Counted from the stretch's first letter, positions 26,893 through 38,300 are shown. The stretch: DNA of 64,000 nucleotides from Myxococcales bacterium (GCA_019637115.1 JAHBWH010000002.1:54220-118219); one strand, 5' to 3'. Notes: generated by a model from the letters alone, not told the origin. A program made the numbers and translations.

Positions 26893-27342
26893 CCTCGGCG
26901 GCCAAGCGCGAGCCGAGCTCCGGAATCAGGTGAGTTCGACGGGGCGAACCGTCGACCTCGGAATCAGCCAAGCCCGGCGAGGCGAACCCTCCCCAACTAG
27001 GTGAGGCCGACGGGGGCGAACCGTCGACCTCGGACTCAGCCAAGCCCGACGGGCTCCGCAATTGGGCGAGCCCGACGGGGGCGAACCGTCGGGCTCCGGA
27101 GTTAGGCGAGCCCGACGGGGGCGAACCGTCGGGCTCCGGAATTAGGCGAGCCCGACGGGGGCGAACCGCCGGGCTCCGGAATTAGGTGAGCCCGACGGGG
27201 GCGAACCGTCGGGCTCGGACCGCTCCGTCGCGGGGCGACGCGAGATGGAGCGGGTGGAGGGGCGCAGCCCCTCCGCGTCCCGGGAGGATTGGGACGTCCA
27301 CCGACGAGGGCGAATCGTCGGCGAAAAGAGAAGAGGAGACGC
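26893..27342. repeat. 40-bp hairpin tandem array
   Basis: The array contains four almost identical 40-base units back to back (27061-27100, 27101-27140, 27141-27180, 27181-27220). Each has an internal dyad gagcccgacgg / ccgtcgggctc separated by a 7-base loop. Two or three decayed copies lie at 26931-27060. After the array is a ggaggggc-gca-gcccctcc hairpin (about 27256-27274). No gene is in the stretch. Confidence 0.88.
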
Positions 27343-27522
27343 TCAGAAGTCGAAGTCGAGCTCGCGGGGGTCGTCGTCCGCCAGGGAGTCGTCACGACCC
27401 GCGTTGTAGGTCGCGTCCGCGTAGAGGTCGTCGAGGCAGAAGCCCGCCTTCATGTGCGGGGCGATCTCCTCGCGCTGGAACTCGTCCATCGAACGGTAGA
27501 CCTTCGGTCCGAATCGTCGCAT
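27343..27522 (-). CDS. 59-residue acidic hypothetical protein
   Basis: ATG 27522 is preceded by GGAGG at 8 bases. The product starts MRRFGPKVYRSMDEFQREEI and ends with a strongly acidic tail (DDPRELDFDF). No TM segment is present. G/C-rich third positions and the Shine-Dalgarno support a real gene. The acidic end could be an interaction tail; the family is not recognised. A perfect dyad (27635-27655) lies about 110 bases upstream. Confidence 0.6.
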   Translation of the reverse strand: MRRFGPKVYRSMDEFQREEIAPHMKAGFCLDDLYADATYNAGRDDSLADDDPRELDFDF

Positions 27523-27634
27523 CAGGCACACCTCCACCCACCCGCCAGCACGGCAGGATCCACGTCCTCGTCACACGGCAAGGGGCCGCTCCCTGGTGCG
27601 CGAGCACCTCGTGGACGGGGATGCCGTCTCGGCA

Positions 27635-27655
27635 CCCACATGTCCTACATGTGGG
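27635..27655. promoter_or_regulatory. perfect dyad CCCACATG-N5-CATGTGGG, possible operator
   Basis: The site has 8-base inverted arms around a 5-base centre (tccta). It could be a repressor site for the divergent genes on either side (the 59-residue protein and parA) or a short hairpin. No regulator is known. Confidence 0.4.
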
Positions 27656-27834
27656 CACACCCTACCACCTGTTTCGTGGAGCGCGAAAAACCTGCACGGA
27701 ATTCTCGAATCGAGCTCGTGGGGGTGTCGGCTCCCAGCAAGGGCCCATCGCAAGGGGGCCACGTGAACGCCTCGAACGAGCCTCCCGATTCGAGCGTCTT
27801 CTGCGTCGGAGGAGGCACAGAGCGGGCGTGGCGT

Positions 27835-27990
27835 GGGCAGGGGCAGGGGCAGGGGCAGGGGCAGGGGCAGGGGCACGGGCACGGGCAGCGGCAGCGGCAG
27901 CGGCACGGGCAGGGGCACGGGCAGCGGCAGCGGCACGGGCACGGGCAGCGGCAGCGGCACGGGCACGGGCACGGGCAGGAGCACGGGCAC
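27835..27990. repeat. 26-copy hexamer array (GGGCAG/GGGCAC/CGGCAG)
   Basis: The array is exactly in 6-base register from 27835 to 27990. It begins with GGGCAG repeats and then mixes in GGGCAC, CGGCAG and CGGCAC. It ends 55 bases before the parA start. Confidence 0.95.
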
Positions 27991-28045
27991 GGGCTCTCAG
28001 TGTCGGTGGCCAAGATCGCTCGGGAATGGTACGAAGGGCTCGCGC

Positions 28046-28813
28046 ATGGGACGGGTGGTCGCGATCGCAAACCAGAAGGGCGGCGTCGGCAAGACGACCA
28101 CGGCGGTGAACCTCGCCGCGAGCCTCGCCGTCGCCGAGCAGCGCGTGCTCCTCATCGACCTCGACCCGCAGGGGAACGCCTCCACGGGCGTGGGTGTCCA
28201 CCCGCGCACCGTCGAGAACGGCGCCTACCGGGTCCTCCTCGACGAGGCGACGGTCGAGGACGAGACGCGCGAGACCGAGATGCCGGGGCTGTCGATCCTC
28301 CCCGCGACGCAGGATCTCGTCGCCATCGAGCGCGAGCTGGTCGACGCCGAAGACGGCCCCTTCCGGTTGCGCAAGGCGCTCGAGCACGCGCGCGAGCGCT
28401 ACGACTTCGTGCTCGTCGACTGCCCGCCCTCGCTCGGTCTGCTCACGATCAATGCGCTGACCGCAGCCGACCTCGTGCTCGTGCCGCTGCAGTGCGAGTA
28501 CTACGCGCTCGAGGGGCTCTCGCAGCTCGTCGGCACGGTGGAGCGGGTGAAGAACGGCCTCAACCCCAGCCTCGAGATCCACGGGGTGCTGCTCACCATG
28601 TGGGACGCCCGCAACAACCTCGCGAACGAGGTCGCGGCCGAGGTCCGCCGGCACTTCAAGGTCTTCGAGACCCTCATCCCGCGGAACGTCCGCCTCGCGG
28701 AGGCGCCGAGCCACGGCAAACCCGTGCTGCTCTACGACGCCTCGAGCCGCGGCTCGTTCCAATACCTGAACCTCGCGCGCGAGATCCTCGACGACCTCGA
28801 CGCCGCCGCGTGA
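28046..28813 (+). CDS. parA: chromosome partitioning ATPase ParA
   Basis: ParA is a deviant-Walker ATPase that drives segregation of ParB-bound origins. From ATG 28046 (AAGGG about 8 bases upstream) it has 255 residues. The deviant Walker A is KGGVGKTT (about 11-18), Walker A' is LLIDLDPQGNAS, and Walker B is VLVDCPPSLG. The ORF is standard chromosomal ParA/Soj length with no N-terminal DNA-binding extension. It overlaps or abuts parB (stop TGA 28811-28813; first possible parB GTG 28810). The usual rsmG/mnmG neighbours are absent. Confidence 0.95.
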   Translation: MGRVVAIANQKGGVGKTTTAVNLAASLAVAEQRVLLIDLDPQGNASTGVGVHPRTVENGAYRVLLDEATVEDETRETEMPGLSILPATQDLVAIERELVDAEDGPFRLRKALEHARERYDFVLVDCPPSLGLLTINALTAADLVLVPLQCEYYALEGLSQLVGTVERVKNGLNPSLEIHGVLLTMWDARNNLANEVAAEVRRHFKVFETLIPRNVRLAEAPSHGKPVLLYDASSRGSFQYLNLAREILDDLDAAA

Positions 28814-28821
28814 GCCCTCCC

Positions 28822-29676
28822 GTGAGCACCAAGAAGCGCCTCGGTCGTGGCCTCGACGGCCTCCTGCCCGCCGCCCCGTCGAAGGAGACGAAGGGCACAC
28901 ACACCGCCCGCATCGAGGAGCTCCACCAGGGCCGCGGGCAGCCGCGTCAGCGCTTCGACGACGGCGCGCTCGACTCCCTCGCGGCCTCCATCGCCGAGCA
29001 TGGCGTGCTCGAGCCGATCCTCGTCCGAAAGCGCAGCAGCGGCGGCTTCGAGATCATCGCGGGCGAGCGCCGCTGGCGCGCGGCGCAGCGCGCGGGCCTG
29101 AAGGAGGTCCCGATCTTCGTGCGCGAGCTGGGCGAGGCCGCCGCGTTCGAGGCGGCCCTCGTCGAGAACCTCCAGCGCGAGGACCTCAGCCCCATCGAGA
29201 CCGCGCGCGCGTTCGCGCGCCTCGCCGAGGAGTTCGGCCACACTCAGGAGCAGATCGCGCAGCGCGTCGGCAAGGATCGCTCGACGGTCGCGAATGCCCT
29301 GCGCCTGCTCAAGCTCCCGGAGGCGATCCTCGGCTGGGTCGACGAGGGGCAGCTCAGCGAGGGCCACGGACGCGCGCTGCTCGGCTGCCCCGATGTCCCG
29401 TCGATGCTCGAGCTCGCCCGCGCCGCCATCTCCCAGCAGCTCAGCGTGCGCGAGGTCGAGCGGCGCGCGCGCGCGACGGCCGCGCCCGCGCAGAAGAAGG
29501 CGGACAAGCCGGCCAAGAGCGCCAACGTCCGCGACCTCGAGCGACGCCTCTCGCACTCGCTCGGCGCCACCGTCGCCGTCGACCCGAAGAAGGGCGAGAA
29601 GGGCGTCATCACGATCGCCTACGACGGCTACGACCACCTCGACACGATCCTGGCCCGCCTCGGCCTCGAGGGGTGA
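28822..29676 (+). CDS. parB: chromosome partitioning protein ParB
   Basis: ParB is a CTPase clamp that loads at parS and spreads. From GTG 28822 it has 284 residues and starts in the family-typical way (STKKRLGRGLDGLLP, the ParA-stimulating N-terminus). GTG 28810, overlapping the parA stop, would add four residues. Box II GERRWRAAQRAGL and the helix-turn-helix QEQIAQRVGKDRSTVANAL are clear. A Lys/Ala-rich linker leads to the C-terminal dimerisation domain (LERRLSHSLGATVAVDP... HLDTILARLG). It forms an operon with parA. Confidence 0.95.
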   Translation: MSTKKRLGRGLDGLLPAAPSKETKGTHTARIEELHQGRGQPRQRFDDGALDSLAASIAEHGVLEPILVRKRSSGGFEIIAGERRWRAAQRAGLKEVPIFVRELGEAAAFEAALVENLQREDLSPIETARAFARLAEEFGHTQEQIAQRVGKDRSTVANALRLLKLPEAILGWVDEGQLSEGHGRALLGCPDVPSMLELARAAISQQLSVREVERRARATAAPAQKKADKPAKSANVRDLERRLSHSLGATVAVDPKKGEKGVITIAYDGYDHLDTILARLGLEG

Positions 29677-29725
29677 GCGCCCGCTCGGCGGACGGCCGGA
29701 AGCTCGCGTACGCTCCCGCCGTTCC

Positions 29726-32203
29726 ATGACCATGAGCAGGGCCTTCGCACCCCCATCCGTCAGACCCCGACGCCCCACCCCACTGTTGCGGGCGACCCTC
29801 GCGACGCTGGCGCTGACCGCGTGCACCTTCCGCGTCCCGGTCGATCCCCTCGAGCTCTCGCTCTCCTCGCTGCAGCTCGGCGAGACGGACTTCGTCGAGC
29901 TGGTCCGCGCCGTCGACGCCGTTCGCTTCCGCGGCCGGGCCACGCTCCGCGAGGGCCGCTACCCGCTCGACTCACGCGACTACGAGGCCCTGGAGATCAC
30001 GGGTCCGACGCGCGCGACCTTCGAAGCCGACGTCGCGCTGCGCCAAGCAGACGCCCGCGGCCTTCGCCTCGTCATCAGCCCCGACGTCCGCGAGTTCCGC
30101 GTGGCGTTCGACCGCCCCGTCGTCCTTCACGGCCGAGGCGGCGGTCGCCGCGTCACCCTGGAGGGCGCCGCGCTCGGTCCGGAGTCGCCCGAGGGGCAGC
30201 GCTTCACCGTCGGCGTCCGCGTCGGACGCAGCCTGATGGGCAGCATCGCGGGCGCGGTCGTGGGCGTGCCGGGTGGCGTCATGGAGACCGACGCGCTCGA
30301 CGCGATCGCACGCGTCGAGGTCTCGGAGCTCACGACCACCCTCCGCGCCGGCAGCACGATCCGGCACGGCGAGAGCACGCTGGTCGTCGCGGAGCCCTCG
30401 GGCGCCGTGCTCCGCCGACTCGACGTCGACGTCGAGGCGCGTACCGCGCGCTTCGAGCTCGAAGCGGCGCTCGATCTCGGCCCCGGCACCTGCGTCGTCA
30501 CGGCGGAGGGCCGCCTCTGCAGCGACGCCGTCCGGCTCGAGCTCCATGGGGAGTACTCGCGCGCCGCCGACACCGAGCGGCTGCGCCTCTCGGAGCTCGA
30601 CCGCCCTACCCGGCTCGTCGCGCGGGGCGGCCAGCTCGACCGACGCACGGAGGCGGGCGCCTTCGAGCCGCTGATGGCGCTCGAGCGCGCGGAGCTCACG
30701 CTCGACCGATATGAGTGCGCGGGCGCGCTCACCGGCGCCTCCGCGGAGGACGCCGAGCGGTCACGCTGCTCCTCGCGCGTCCGCGCCGACCTGGACGGCG
30801 CCGCGGGCGCCCTCTCGGTCGAGGGCCGACGTCTGCGCTTCGACGGGCTCCGCGTCCGCGACGTCCGGCTCGAGCAGAACCCCGACGAGAGCTCGATGCG
30901 CGTCGGCGGCGTCTCGCTGCGCGGCCCGGTGCTCGAGCTCGACTCGGCGTCCGGGGCGACGGAGGTCCGGTTCTCGGAGGTCGTCCTCGGCGAGGTGCAG
31001 GGCGAGCGCTGGGGCAGCGCCGCGCTGCTCGCGGGGTCGCTGATCGCGCGCGCCGGCGAGGTGAGCTTCACCTTCGCCGAGCCCACCGAGGGCGCGCCGC
31101 GTCGCACGCTCCGCGGCACGCTCGCGGGGGAGACGCGCATCGATCTCGGACAGCGCGAGGCGCTGCGGGTCGCGCTCGCCTCCGAGGGGCGCGTCGAGGG
31201 CACGATGCGGCTGCGCGCCGAGCTCGACGAGCTCGCGATCTCGCTCGACGACGTCGTGGTCGCGCGAGCGCGCGGCCTCGAGCTCGACGCGCTCGTCGGC
31301 GGCAGCGAAGATCGGCTCGAGCTCCGAGCCCGGGAGGCGGTTCGCGTCGACACGGGCGCGCTCTCCGACGTGGCGATGGGCGACCTCCGCCTCGGATTCC
31401 GCGCGCTCCGCCTCGTGCGTGACGCGCAGCAGACCCGGTTCGAGACCGACGGCCTGCGCCTCTCGTTGCCACGCGCGCAGGTGCTCGCCGCGCTGCGGCC
31501 GCGCATCCCGCCGAGCTTCGTGAGCGACGACAAGCCGCTGACCGGCGCCGTCGTCACCTCCCTCGGCGCGATCGCGTCGGCGTCGCGCCTGCAGAACCTC
31601 TCGCGGTTCCGAGCTCGCCTCGAGGTCGCGGGCCTCGACGCGCTCGACGCGGGGCTCGATCGCGGGCGGCTGCGCGTTCGCGGCGAGGTCGACGCGACCG
31701 TGCGGCTGATGGCCGACGAGAGCCGGGTCCGGGTCGACGCCTGCGTCGACCGGGTGACCACCACCGTCCCCGTGCCTTGCCTGCGGGGCGGGATGCCCGC
31801 GCTCTGCGACCGCACGTTCGAGGCGGACGTGCCCTACCCGTGCGTCGCTACCGAGACGGCCGCCGCGAACGTGCTCGCCGGCACCTTCCGCGTCGCGCTC
31901 GACCTCACCGGCGAGCTCCGCAGCAACGCGCCCGCGCCGCTCTCGGAGCTCGCCCTGCAGGCCCGCGTCGTCCGCTGCGACCGCGTCGATCTCCGGGGGA
32001 TGAACGACGCGCTCGAGCGCGCACTCGACGTCGAGGGCACGCTCTGCCGCGAGCTCCGCGGGCTCGAGCGCGTCTTGCCGCTCGGCGACGTCCTCGACGT
32101 CGAGCAAATCCCGGTCCTCCGGGGCGCCCACGTGCGGCGCCTCGACCTCGACAGCGACGAGGCGGACGTCCACGTGGCGCTGGATCTCTCGATCGCGCTC
32201 TGA
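29726..32203 (+). CDS. large beta-rich lipoprotein of unknown function
   Basis: The product has 825 residues from ATG 29726 (ATG 29732 is possible); no Shine-Dalgarno is evident. The signal ends LATLALTACTF, a lipobox. The rest is dominated by short alternating strands such as LRLVISPDVREFRVAFDRPV, VRLELHGEYSR and VEGTMRLRAELDELAISLDD. This suggests an extended beta-helix or AsmA/TamB-like beta structure, though no such family motif is certain. A Cys-containing loop region lies near 665-700 (RVRVDACVDRVTTT, VPCLRGGMPALCD). It starts 49 bases after parB and ends convergently to the giant TPR gene. It is presumably an outer-membrane-attached envelope protein. Confidence 0.72.
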   Translation: MTMSRAFAPPSVRPRRPTPLLRATLATLALTACTFRVPVDPLELSLSSLQLGETDFVELVRAVDAVRFRGRATLREGRYPLDSRDYEALEITGPTRATFEADVALRQADARGLRLVISPDVREFRVAFDRPVVLHGRGGGRRVTLEGAALGPESPEGQRFTVGVRVGRSLMGSIAGAVVGVPGGVMETDALDAIARVEVSELTTTLRAGSTIRHGESTLVVAEPSGAVLRRLDVDVEARTARFELEAALDLGPGTCVVTAEGRLCSDAVRLELHGEYSRAADTERLRLSELDRPTRLVARGGQLDRRTEAGAFEPLMALERAELTLDRYECAGALTGASAEDAERSRCSSRVRADLDGAAGALSVEGRRLRFDGLRVRDVRLEQNPDESSMRVGGVSLRGPVLELDSASGATEVRFSEVVLGEVQGERWGSAALLAGSLIARAGEVSFTFAEPTEGAPRRTLRGTLAGETRIDLGQREALRVALASEGRVEGTMRLRAELDELAISLDDVVVARARGLELDALVGGSEDRLELRAREAVRVDTGALSDVAMGDLRLGFRALRLVRDAQQTRFETDGLRLSLPRAQVLAALRPRIPPSFVSDDKPLTGAVVTSLGAIASASRLQNLSRFRARLEVAGLDALDAGLDRGRLRVRGEVDATVRLMADESRVRVDACVDRVTTTVPVPCLRGGMPALCDRTFEADVPYPCVATETAAANVLAGTFRVALDLTGELRSNAPAPLSELALQARVVRCDRVDLRGMNDALERALDVEGTLCRELRGLERVLPLGDVLDVEQIPVLRGAHVRRLDLDSDEADVHVALDLSIAL

Positions 32204-32388
32204 GGCGCCCACGGGGCTCCGCCCGCGGGGCGACCACGGCTCGAGTGCCCACGCGAACGGCGGACGTACACGCCGTGCTGGATCGCGCTCCGAGGTCCCC
32301 GCGCGCCCCTGTCCACGAGCCGCGGCTCGATCGCCACCGCGTACGAGCCGACGGCGAGCCCGGCGTTCACCGAGCTCGCCGTGTGCCC

Positions 32389-35300
32389 TCAGACCTGGAT
32401 CTGAATCCCGAGCGCCTCGCGGAGCTTGAAGTACTGCTCGCTCACGCTGAAGAGCACGAGCTCCTTGAGCTTGTCCTTCGGCGGGAGGTCGACGCTGCCC
32501 TCCGGCGGGAGCGCCTGGATCATGCGGCGCGCGACGTCGAGGTCGTTGCACACCAAGAAGCCCGCGCGGATGGCCGAGAGCTCGACCGACTGCATCCAAC
32601 CCTTGATGTCCGCTCGGCCGCCCTGATCGTCGATGAACTTCCGGCAGACCGCGCGGAGCGCATCCGTCTGGGCCGGGCTCATGTGCCCTGCCAGCGGCTG
32701 CGCCCACTGGTCCACCTGCGGATCCGCCGGCCCGAGCCCCGAGAGGCGGAGGGCGGCGAGGAGGAGGAAGCGCAGCTCGGTGTGCGAGCCGAAGAGCGTC
32801 CGGACGAAGTGCTCCGTCAGGTAGTACGTCGAGAAACGACCGATGACGAACATCAGGTCCTGCGGCGAGTACCCGCTCAGGAGCGTCGAACCGCTGATCA
32901 CGGCCGGGGGGTTCGACCCCGGCAGGTGCGCGAGCCCGCCCGGCGCCTGCTGCTGCAGGTAGAGCCGAGGCTGCGTGGGGATGTTCAGCACCTGCAGCAC
33001 GAAGCCCCAGGTGCGCGCGAAGAGCGCCGTGGAGGACGCGGGATCGACCGGCTTGAGCTTGTCGATCTTCAGCGCCTTGTCCGAGGCGTGCTTCACGGCC
33101 AGCGCCGGGGGCGCCATCAGCTCCATGATCTTGGTGACGTAGCGGTCCTGCCCCGGGTGCAGGAGCTCCGAGAACCAGAGGTTCCGCTCGACCCGACCAC
33201 GCGGGCGGATGGGACCTTGGGGCTTGTACTGTTGATAGAACTGCGTCTGCTCGGCGTCCGCCTTCTGCAAGAAGGCGAGCGTCGCCGCGAGACACCACGC
33301 CTTGTCGTACGCGCGCGCGTCGAAGTAGAGCTTGTAGAGCGCGCGGTAGGAGTCGACGCGGTAGGGGTCGTGCTGGAGCAGCCACTGGTGCTCCGAGATC
33401 GCGAGGTCGAGCTTGTCGGGGATGGCCTGGTAGAGCTCGGCCAGGATCTGGTGCTGCTGCGGGTCGTCGGGCTTGAGCGAGGCGGCGGTCTTGAACGCCT
33501 CCGCCGCGGCCTCGAAGTTCCGCTGGCGGTCGCGGTAGATGATACCGAGGGTATAGAAGAGGTTGTACTTCAGGTCCTCGCGCCCCTCGAGACCGATCAC
33601 CCGGTGGATCATCTTTCGGTACGCCCGCTCGAGCTGCTTCCAGTCCTTCCGCGCGTTCAGGATCTTGTTGACCGCCTCGAACGCCTTGAGCTGGTCGACG
33701 TCGAGGTCGAGCGCCTCGCTGAACTTCTCGAGCGCCCGGTCAGCGTCCTTCAGCTCGTCGCGGAGGATGACGCCGATGGTGTAGGCGTACTTCGACCGAA
33801 CGGTCTTTCGCTCATCGAGCGAAGAGATCATCTCGATCGTCTCGATCGTCTTCTCCCAATCCCGCGTCTTCTGGTACGCGCCGAGGAGCTTGTGGAGGAG
33901 GCGGTGGTCTTCCGGCTTGAGGGTCGACGCCTCCACCCAGCACTCGATCGCCTTCTGAGGGTTCGCGAGCTTCTCCTCCCAGAGGGTGCCAACGTCGTCG
34001 AGCATCGAGAAGCGCTCGTCCTCGTCGTAGACCGACTCGAGGATGATCTTCTTGAAGTGGACGACCTGCTGCCAGTCGTTGGACTGCTGATAGAGGCCGA
34101 CGATGGCCTCCAGCGTCGGACGATGGTGCGCGTCGAACTCGAGCGCCTTGTCGAAGAGGTTGAGGGCCTTTCGGCGCTCGCCCTGCTCGCGCTTGATGAC
34201 GCCCTGGCGGTAATAGATGTCGGTGTTCTCGGCGTCTCCGAGGATGTCCTTCTGATGCAGGAGGATCATCTGGTAGAACTTGAACGCCTTGTCCCACTGC
34301 GCGGCGGCGAAGTAGGCGTTCGCCACGCCGAAGACCGTGGGCAGGTGCGTCGCGTCGATCTGGTAGGCGCGCTCGAAGGCCTTGATGGCCTCCTCGTGCT
34401 TCGCCAGCTTCGACGCGGTCTCGCCTAGCTCGAACGCCAGGCGGTGCTGCTCGTGGGGCTCACGCTTGCCGCTCCGCTTGACGAGCATCTCGAGGAGCGG
34501 GAAGGCCTCCGCGTAGCGCTCGGTCCGACGGTACTCGGCGACGAGCGGGAGCGCGGCGTCCTCGTTGTCCGGGTCCTGCTTGAGCGCGGCCTCCCACACC
34601 TGCACGGCGCGCTCGTGCTCGTCGAGGCGCTCCTCGTAGAGCTGCCCGAGCTCGACGAGGAGCTCGGCGACGACGCGCGGGCTCTTCTGGTAGCTCGCCT
34701 CTTGCTCGAGGAGCTTCGCGGCCGCCAGCCAGTCCCCGCTGTCGAGCTGGATCGCCCGCATCGCGCCGAGCGAGGGCAGGTGACCTGGGTCGAGGTCGAG
34801 CGCCATCTGGTATTTGTCGAGCGCCGACATCCGATCCCCGAGCTCTTGGTCGAGGATGCGCGCGCTCCGGAAGAGCAGGTCGACCTGCTTGGCCGGGTCC
34901 TGCACGAGGCGCGCGAGCTGCTCCATCATCTCGAGCGCCGAGACGTGGTCACCGCGCTTGTCGTAGATGCGGGTCAGCGCGTCGAGCGCCTCGACGTCCT
35001 GGTCGTTGATCGACAGCACGTTGAGGTAGGAGTCGACGGCGCGGTCCTGCTGGTCGAGGTCGCGCGCGAAGGTGTCTCCGAGCGCCTTGAGCACGCGGAC
35101 CTTCTCGCCGCGGTCCGGCGTCGCCGCCACGTGGCGCTCGTAGGTGTCGACGAGGCGCTCCCACTGCTGCATCTGCCGATACAGGCGCGCGAGCGCGTTG
35201 AGCGCGCCCTCGTGCGTATGATCGATCTCGAGGATGCGTTCGTGGCACTCCGCCGCGCGGTCCGGCTTGATGAACGACTCCTCCCACATGCCCGCGAGCT

Positions 35301-38300
35301 GCGTGAGGATCGTGATCCGCTCCTTCTCGGTCGAGACGACGTCGTATTGGACCTGGAGGACCTCGAGGAGCTCCTGCCACCGCTCGGCCCGCGCGTAGAG
35401 CCGCTCGAGCCCCTTGAGCGCCTGGAGGTTGAGCGCGTCGCGGCTGCGGACCGCCGAGTAGGTGGTGATCGCCTCCTCGACGTTCCCGATCCGGTCCTCG
35501 TAGAGCTCGGCGAGCTTGAGCTGCGCCTCGATGATCTCGTCGGGCTCCTCGAGCCCGCGGACCTTCCGCTGCATGACGTCGAGCAGCTTCTGCCACTGAC
35601 CCCGCTCGGAGTAGATGCGCTCGAGGTGCACGAGCGCGGGGAGGTGCGTCGCGACGACGTCGATCGCCTTCTCGTAGTACCCAGGCGCCTGCTCCGGCAT
35701 CCCGAGGTGAGTCGACGAGAGCTCACCCATCTTCACGTAGGTGTCGGCGGTGATCTTCGGCTCTTCGCTCGTCGAGACGATCTGCCCGTAGGTCTGCGCG
35801 AGCGCGTCCCACTGCTGGGTCTTCTCGTAGAGCTCGGCCATCGACACCATCAGGTGCACGTTGCCGGGATCGACCGCCTGGACCTGCTGGTAGTACGGCA
35901 GCGCGTAGTCCGGGTGGTCGAGCTCTTGGCCGTACCACTTGGCGCACTGCAGGCAGAGGATGATCTTCGTGTCCTGATCCTCGGCCTCTTGGAGCGCCTC
36001 GTTGGCCGCCGTGAGCAGCTCGTTCCACTTGCCGGCCGAGCGGGTGACGCGGGTGAGCTCCTCGAGCGTCTTGTCGTTGCCGTAGTCGAGGCTCCACGCG
36101 ACCTGCAGCGCGTCGAAGGCCTGATCCAGGTCGCCGAGCTTCTCCTCGTAGACCTTCGCGGTCTTACGGAGCAGCTTCACGCTGACGTCGAGGTCCTCGA
36201 CGCTCTCCACGCGCACGACGTAGGCGTCGATGAGCTCGTCCCAGCGCCCCGCGGCGCGGTGCAGCGCCTCCACGCGCTCGAAGGCGTACTCGTGCAGCGG
36301 CTCGAGCTCGAGGATCCGCTGGAACGCGCTGGTTCCGCCATCCGCGTTGGCGAGCTGCTCCGCCCAGGTCTTCGCGATCGTGAGGAGCTGCCCGATCTTT
36401 CGTTCGGGCTCGTCGAAAGCGAGGACCCGCTTCTCCATCACGCCGACGGCGTCCTCCCACATCGACTCGGTTCGGTAGATGTGCTCGAGCGCATCCATCG
36501 CGTCGAAGGCACGTGGATTGACGTCGATGGCCTTCGTGTACGCCTCCGCCGCGTCGAGCGGCTGCTGCAGCTCGACGTTGTAGAGGTGACCGAGCTGCAT
36601 GTAGACGTTCTCGATCGTCGCGTCGTCGAGCGTCGCGGCGCCGACCTCGACCACCCGATGCAAGGTGTCGACGAGATCGTGGTGCTGCCCGGACGCGCGG
36701 TGGATCTCCGCGATGTGGAAGAGCGCGTCGGTGTTCGACGGGTCGAGATCGAGGACCCGCTCCCAGCTGTCGAGCGCGCTCCGCTCGCGACCGAGCCGCT
36801 CGTACCAGATCCGGCCGAGGTCGGCGTAGATCGCGACGCGCTGCTCGTCGTGCTCGACGGCGTTCGCTTCGCGCTCGAGCACCTCCACGAGCTCCGCCCA
36901 TCGCTCCTGCTGGGCGAAGATGTTTCCGAGCGCATTGAGCGCCTCCGGATCCTCGCCGCGCAGCTCGAGCACCTCGCGCCAGAGCTCGATCGCCCGCTCG
37001 AAGTCCGAGAGCGCGTCCGAGGCCAGCCGCGCCATCTTGGCGTAGATGTCCGCCCGCTGGGTGTCGCCCAGCACGACGTCGAGCTCCTTCTGGAACGCCG
37101 CCTGGAGCGCCGGCCAGTTCTTCTGGCGGGTGTAGATCTCCTGAAGCGCCGAGACGGACTCGGCGTGCTCGGGCTCGAGCTCCCCGAGGACCCGTTGGTA
37201 GACCGAGATCGCCTCCTCGGTGCGCCCGAGATCGTTCTCGAGCACCTGCCCGAGCCGGTAGTGCAGGTCGACCAGGTCCTGCGGCATGTCCGTCGCCTGG
37301 ATGCGCTTCTTCAAGACCTGCGCGAGGGCCTCGTTGGCGCCGTTCTCGTCGTAGATCCGGTCGAGGGCGACGAGCGTGTCCTCGTCGCGATCGGAGACGC
37401 CGAGCAGGTAGCGGTAGGTCTCCTCCGCCCTCGGGACGTCCGCCAGCTCCTCCTCGTAGACACGCGCGAGGCGCTTGCCGAGGACGAGCTTGTGCGCGGG
37501 CTCGGCCGCGAGGCCGATGCCGTCCGCGTACGTGCTCGCGAGCTGCTCCCAGCCATCCTGCGCGGCGCCGAGCCGCTCGACCTCCATCAACGAGTGGTCG
37601 TGGCTCGGGTCCTCGAGCAGCGCGCGCTGCATCCAGAAGAACGCCTTGTCGTAGTCGCCAGCGCGCTCCTCGGCGATCTCGGCGATGCGGTGCATCATCG
37701 AGACGCGCTCGGTTTGGTCACCCTGGTAGTGCAGCTGCACCTCGTGGACGCCGATCAGTCGATCCCACGACTCGCGCATCCGATAGAGCGGCTCGAGCAC
37801 CTCGCCGATGCGGAGCGGCTCGACGCCCTGTGAGAAGAGCCCCTCGAGCGCTTGAATCGCCGGCTGGTGCTCCGGCGCCGCGCCCAGGATGTCGGCGTAG
37901 CGCTCGATGGCCTGCTCGACCTGTCCGAGGCGCTCCTGGTGAAGTCGGCCGAGCCGGAACTGCAGCGTCAGGATGTCGTCCGGGCTCGCGGCGACCTGGA
38001 TCTCCTTGTCCAGGATGTCCGCCAGCTCCGCCCAACGCTCGGTCGCCTCGTAGAGCCGGTCGAGCGCCTCGATCGCCTCGACGTGCATCGAGTCGAGCTC
38101 GACGACGAGCCGGTAGCGGTTGATCGCCGCCTCGACGTCGCCGACCTGGACCTCGTAGAGCATCGCAGTGCGCATCGCGAGCTCGATGGCGTCCTCGGGC
38201 CGCTCCTCGCGGAGCGCGCGGATCTCGACGTCGTAGAGCGAGGTGACGCGCTGCCAACCGTCGACCTGATCCGCGAGCCGCTCGAGCGAGCCGAGCGTGT

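Larger units (their letters stand above)
27523..28045. other. region between the 59-aa gene and parA
   Basis: This 523-base gap contains a short dyad at 27635-27655 and the long hexamer array at 27835-27990. No further gene was identified. Confidence 0.6.

Noticed and set aside
27760..27765. CACGTG inside GGCCACGTGAACG upstream of parA as a parS site
   Set aside because: Only about 9 of 16 positions match TGTTTCACGTGAAACA and one half-site is absent.
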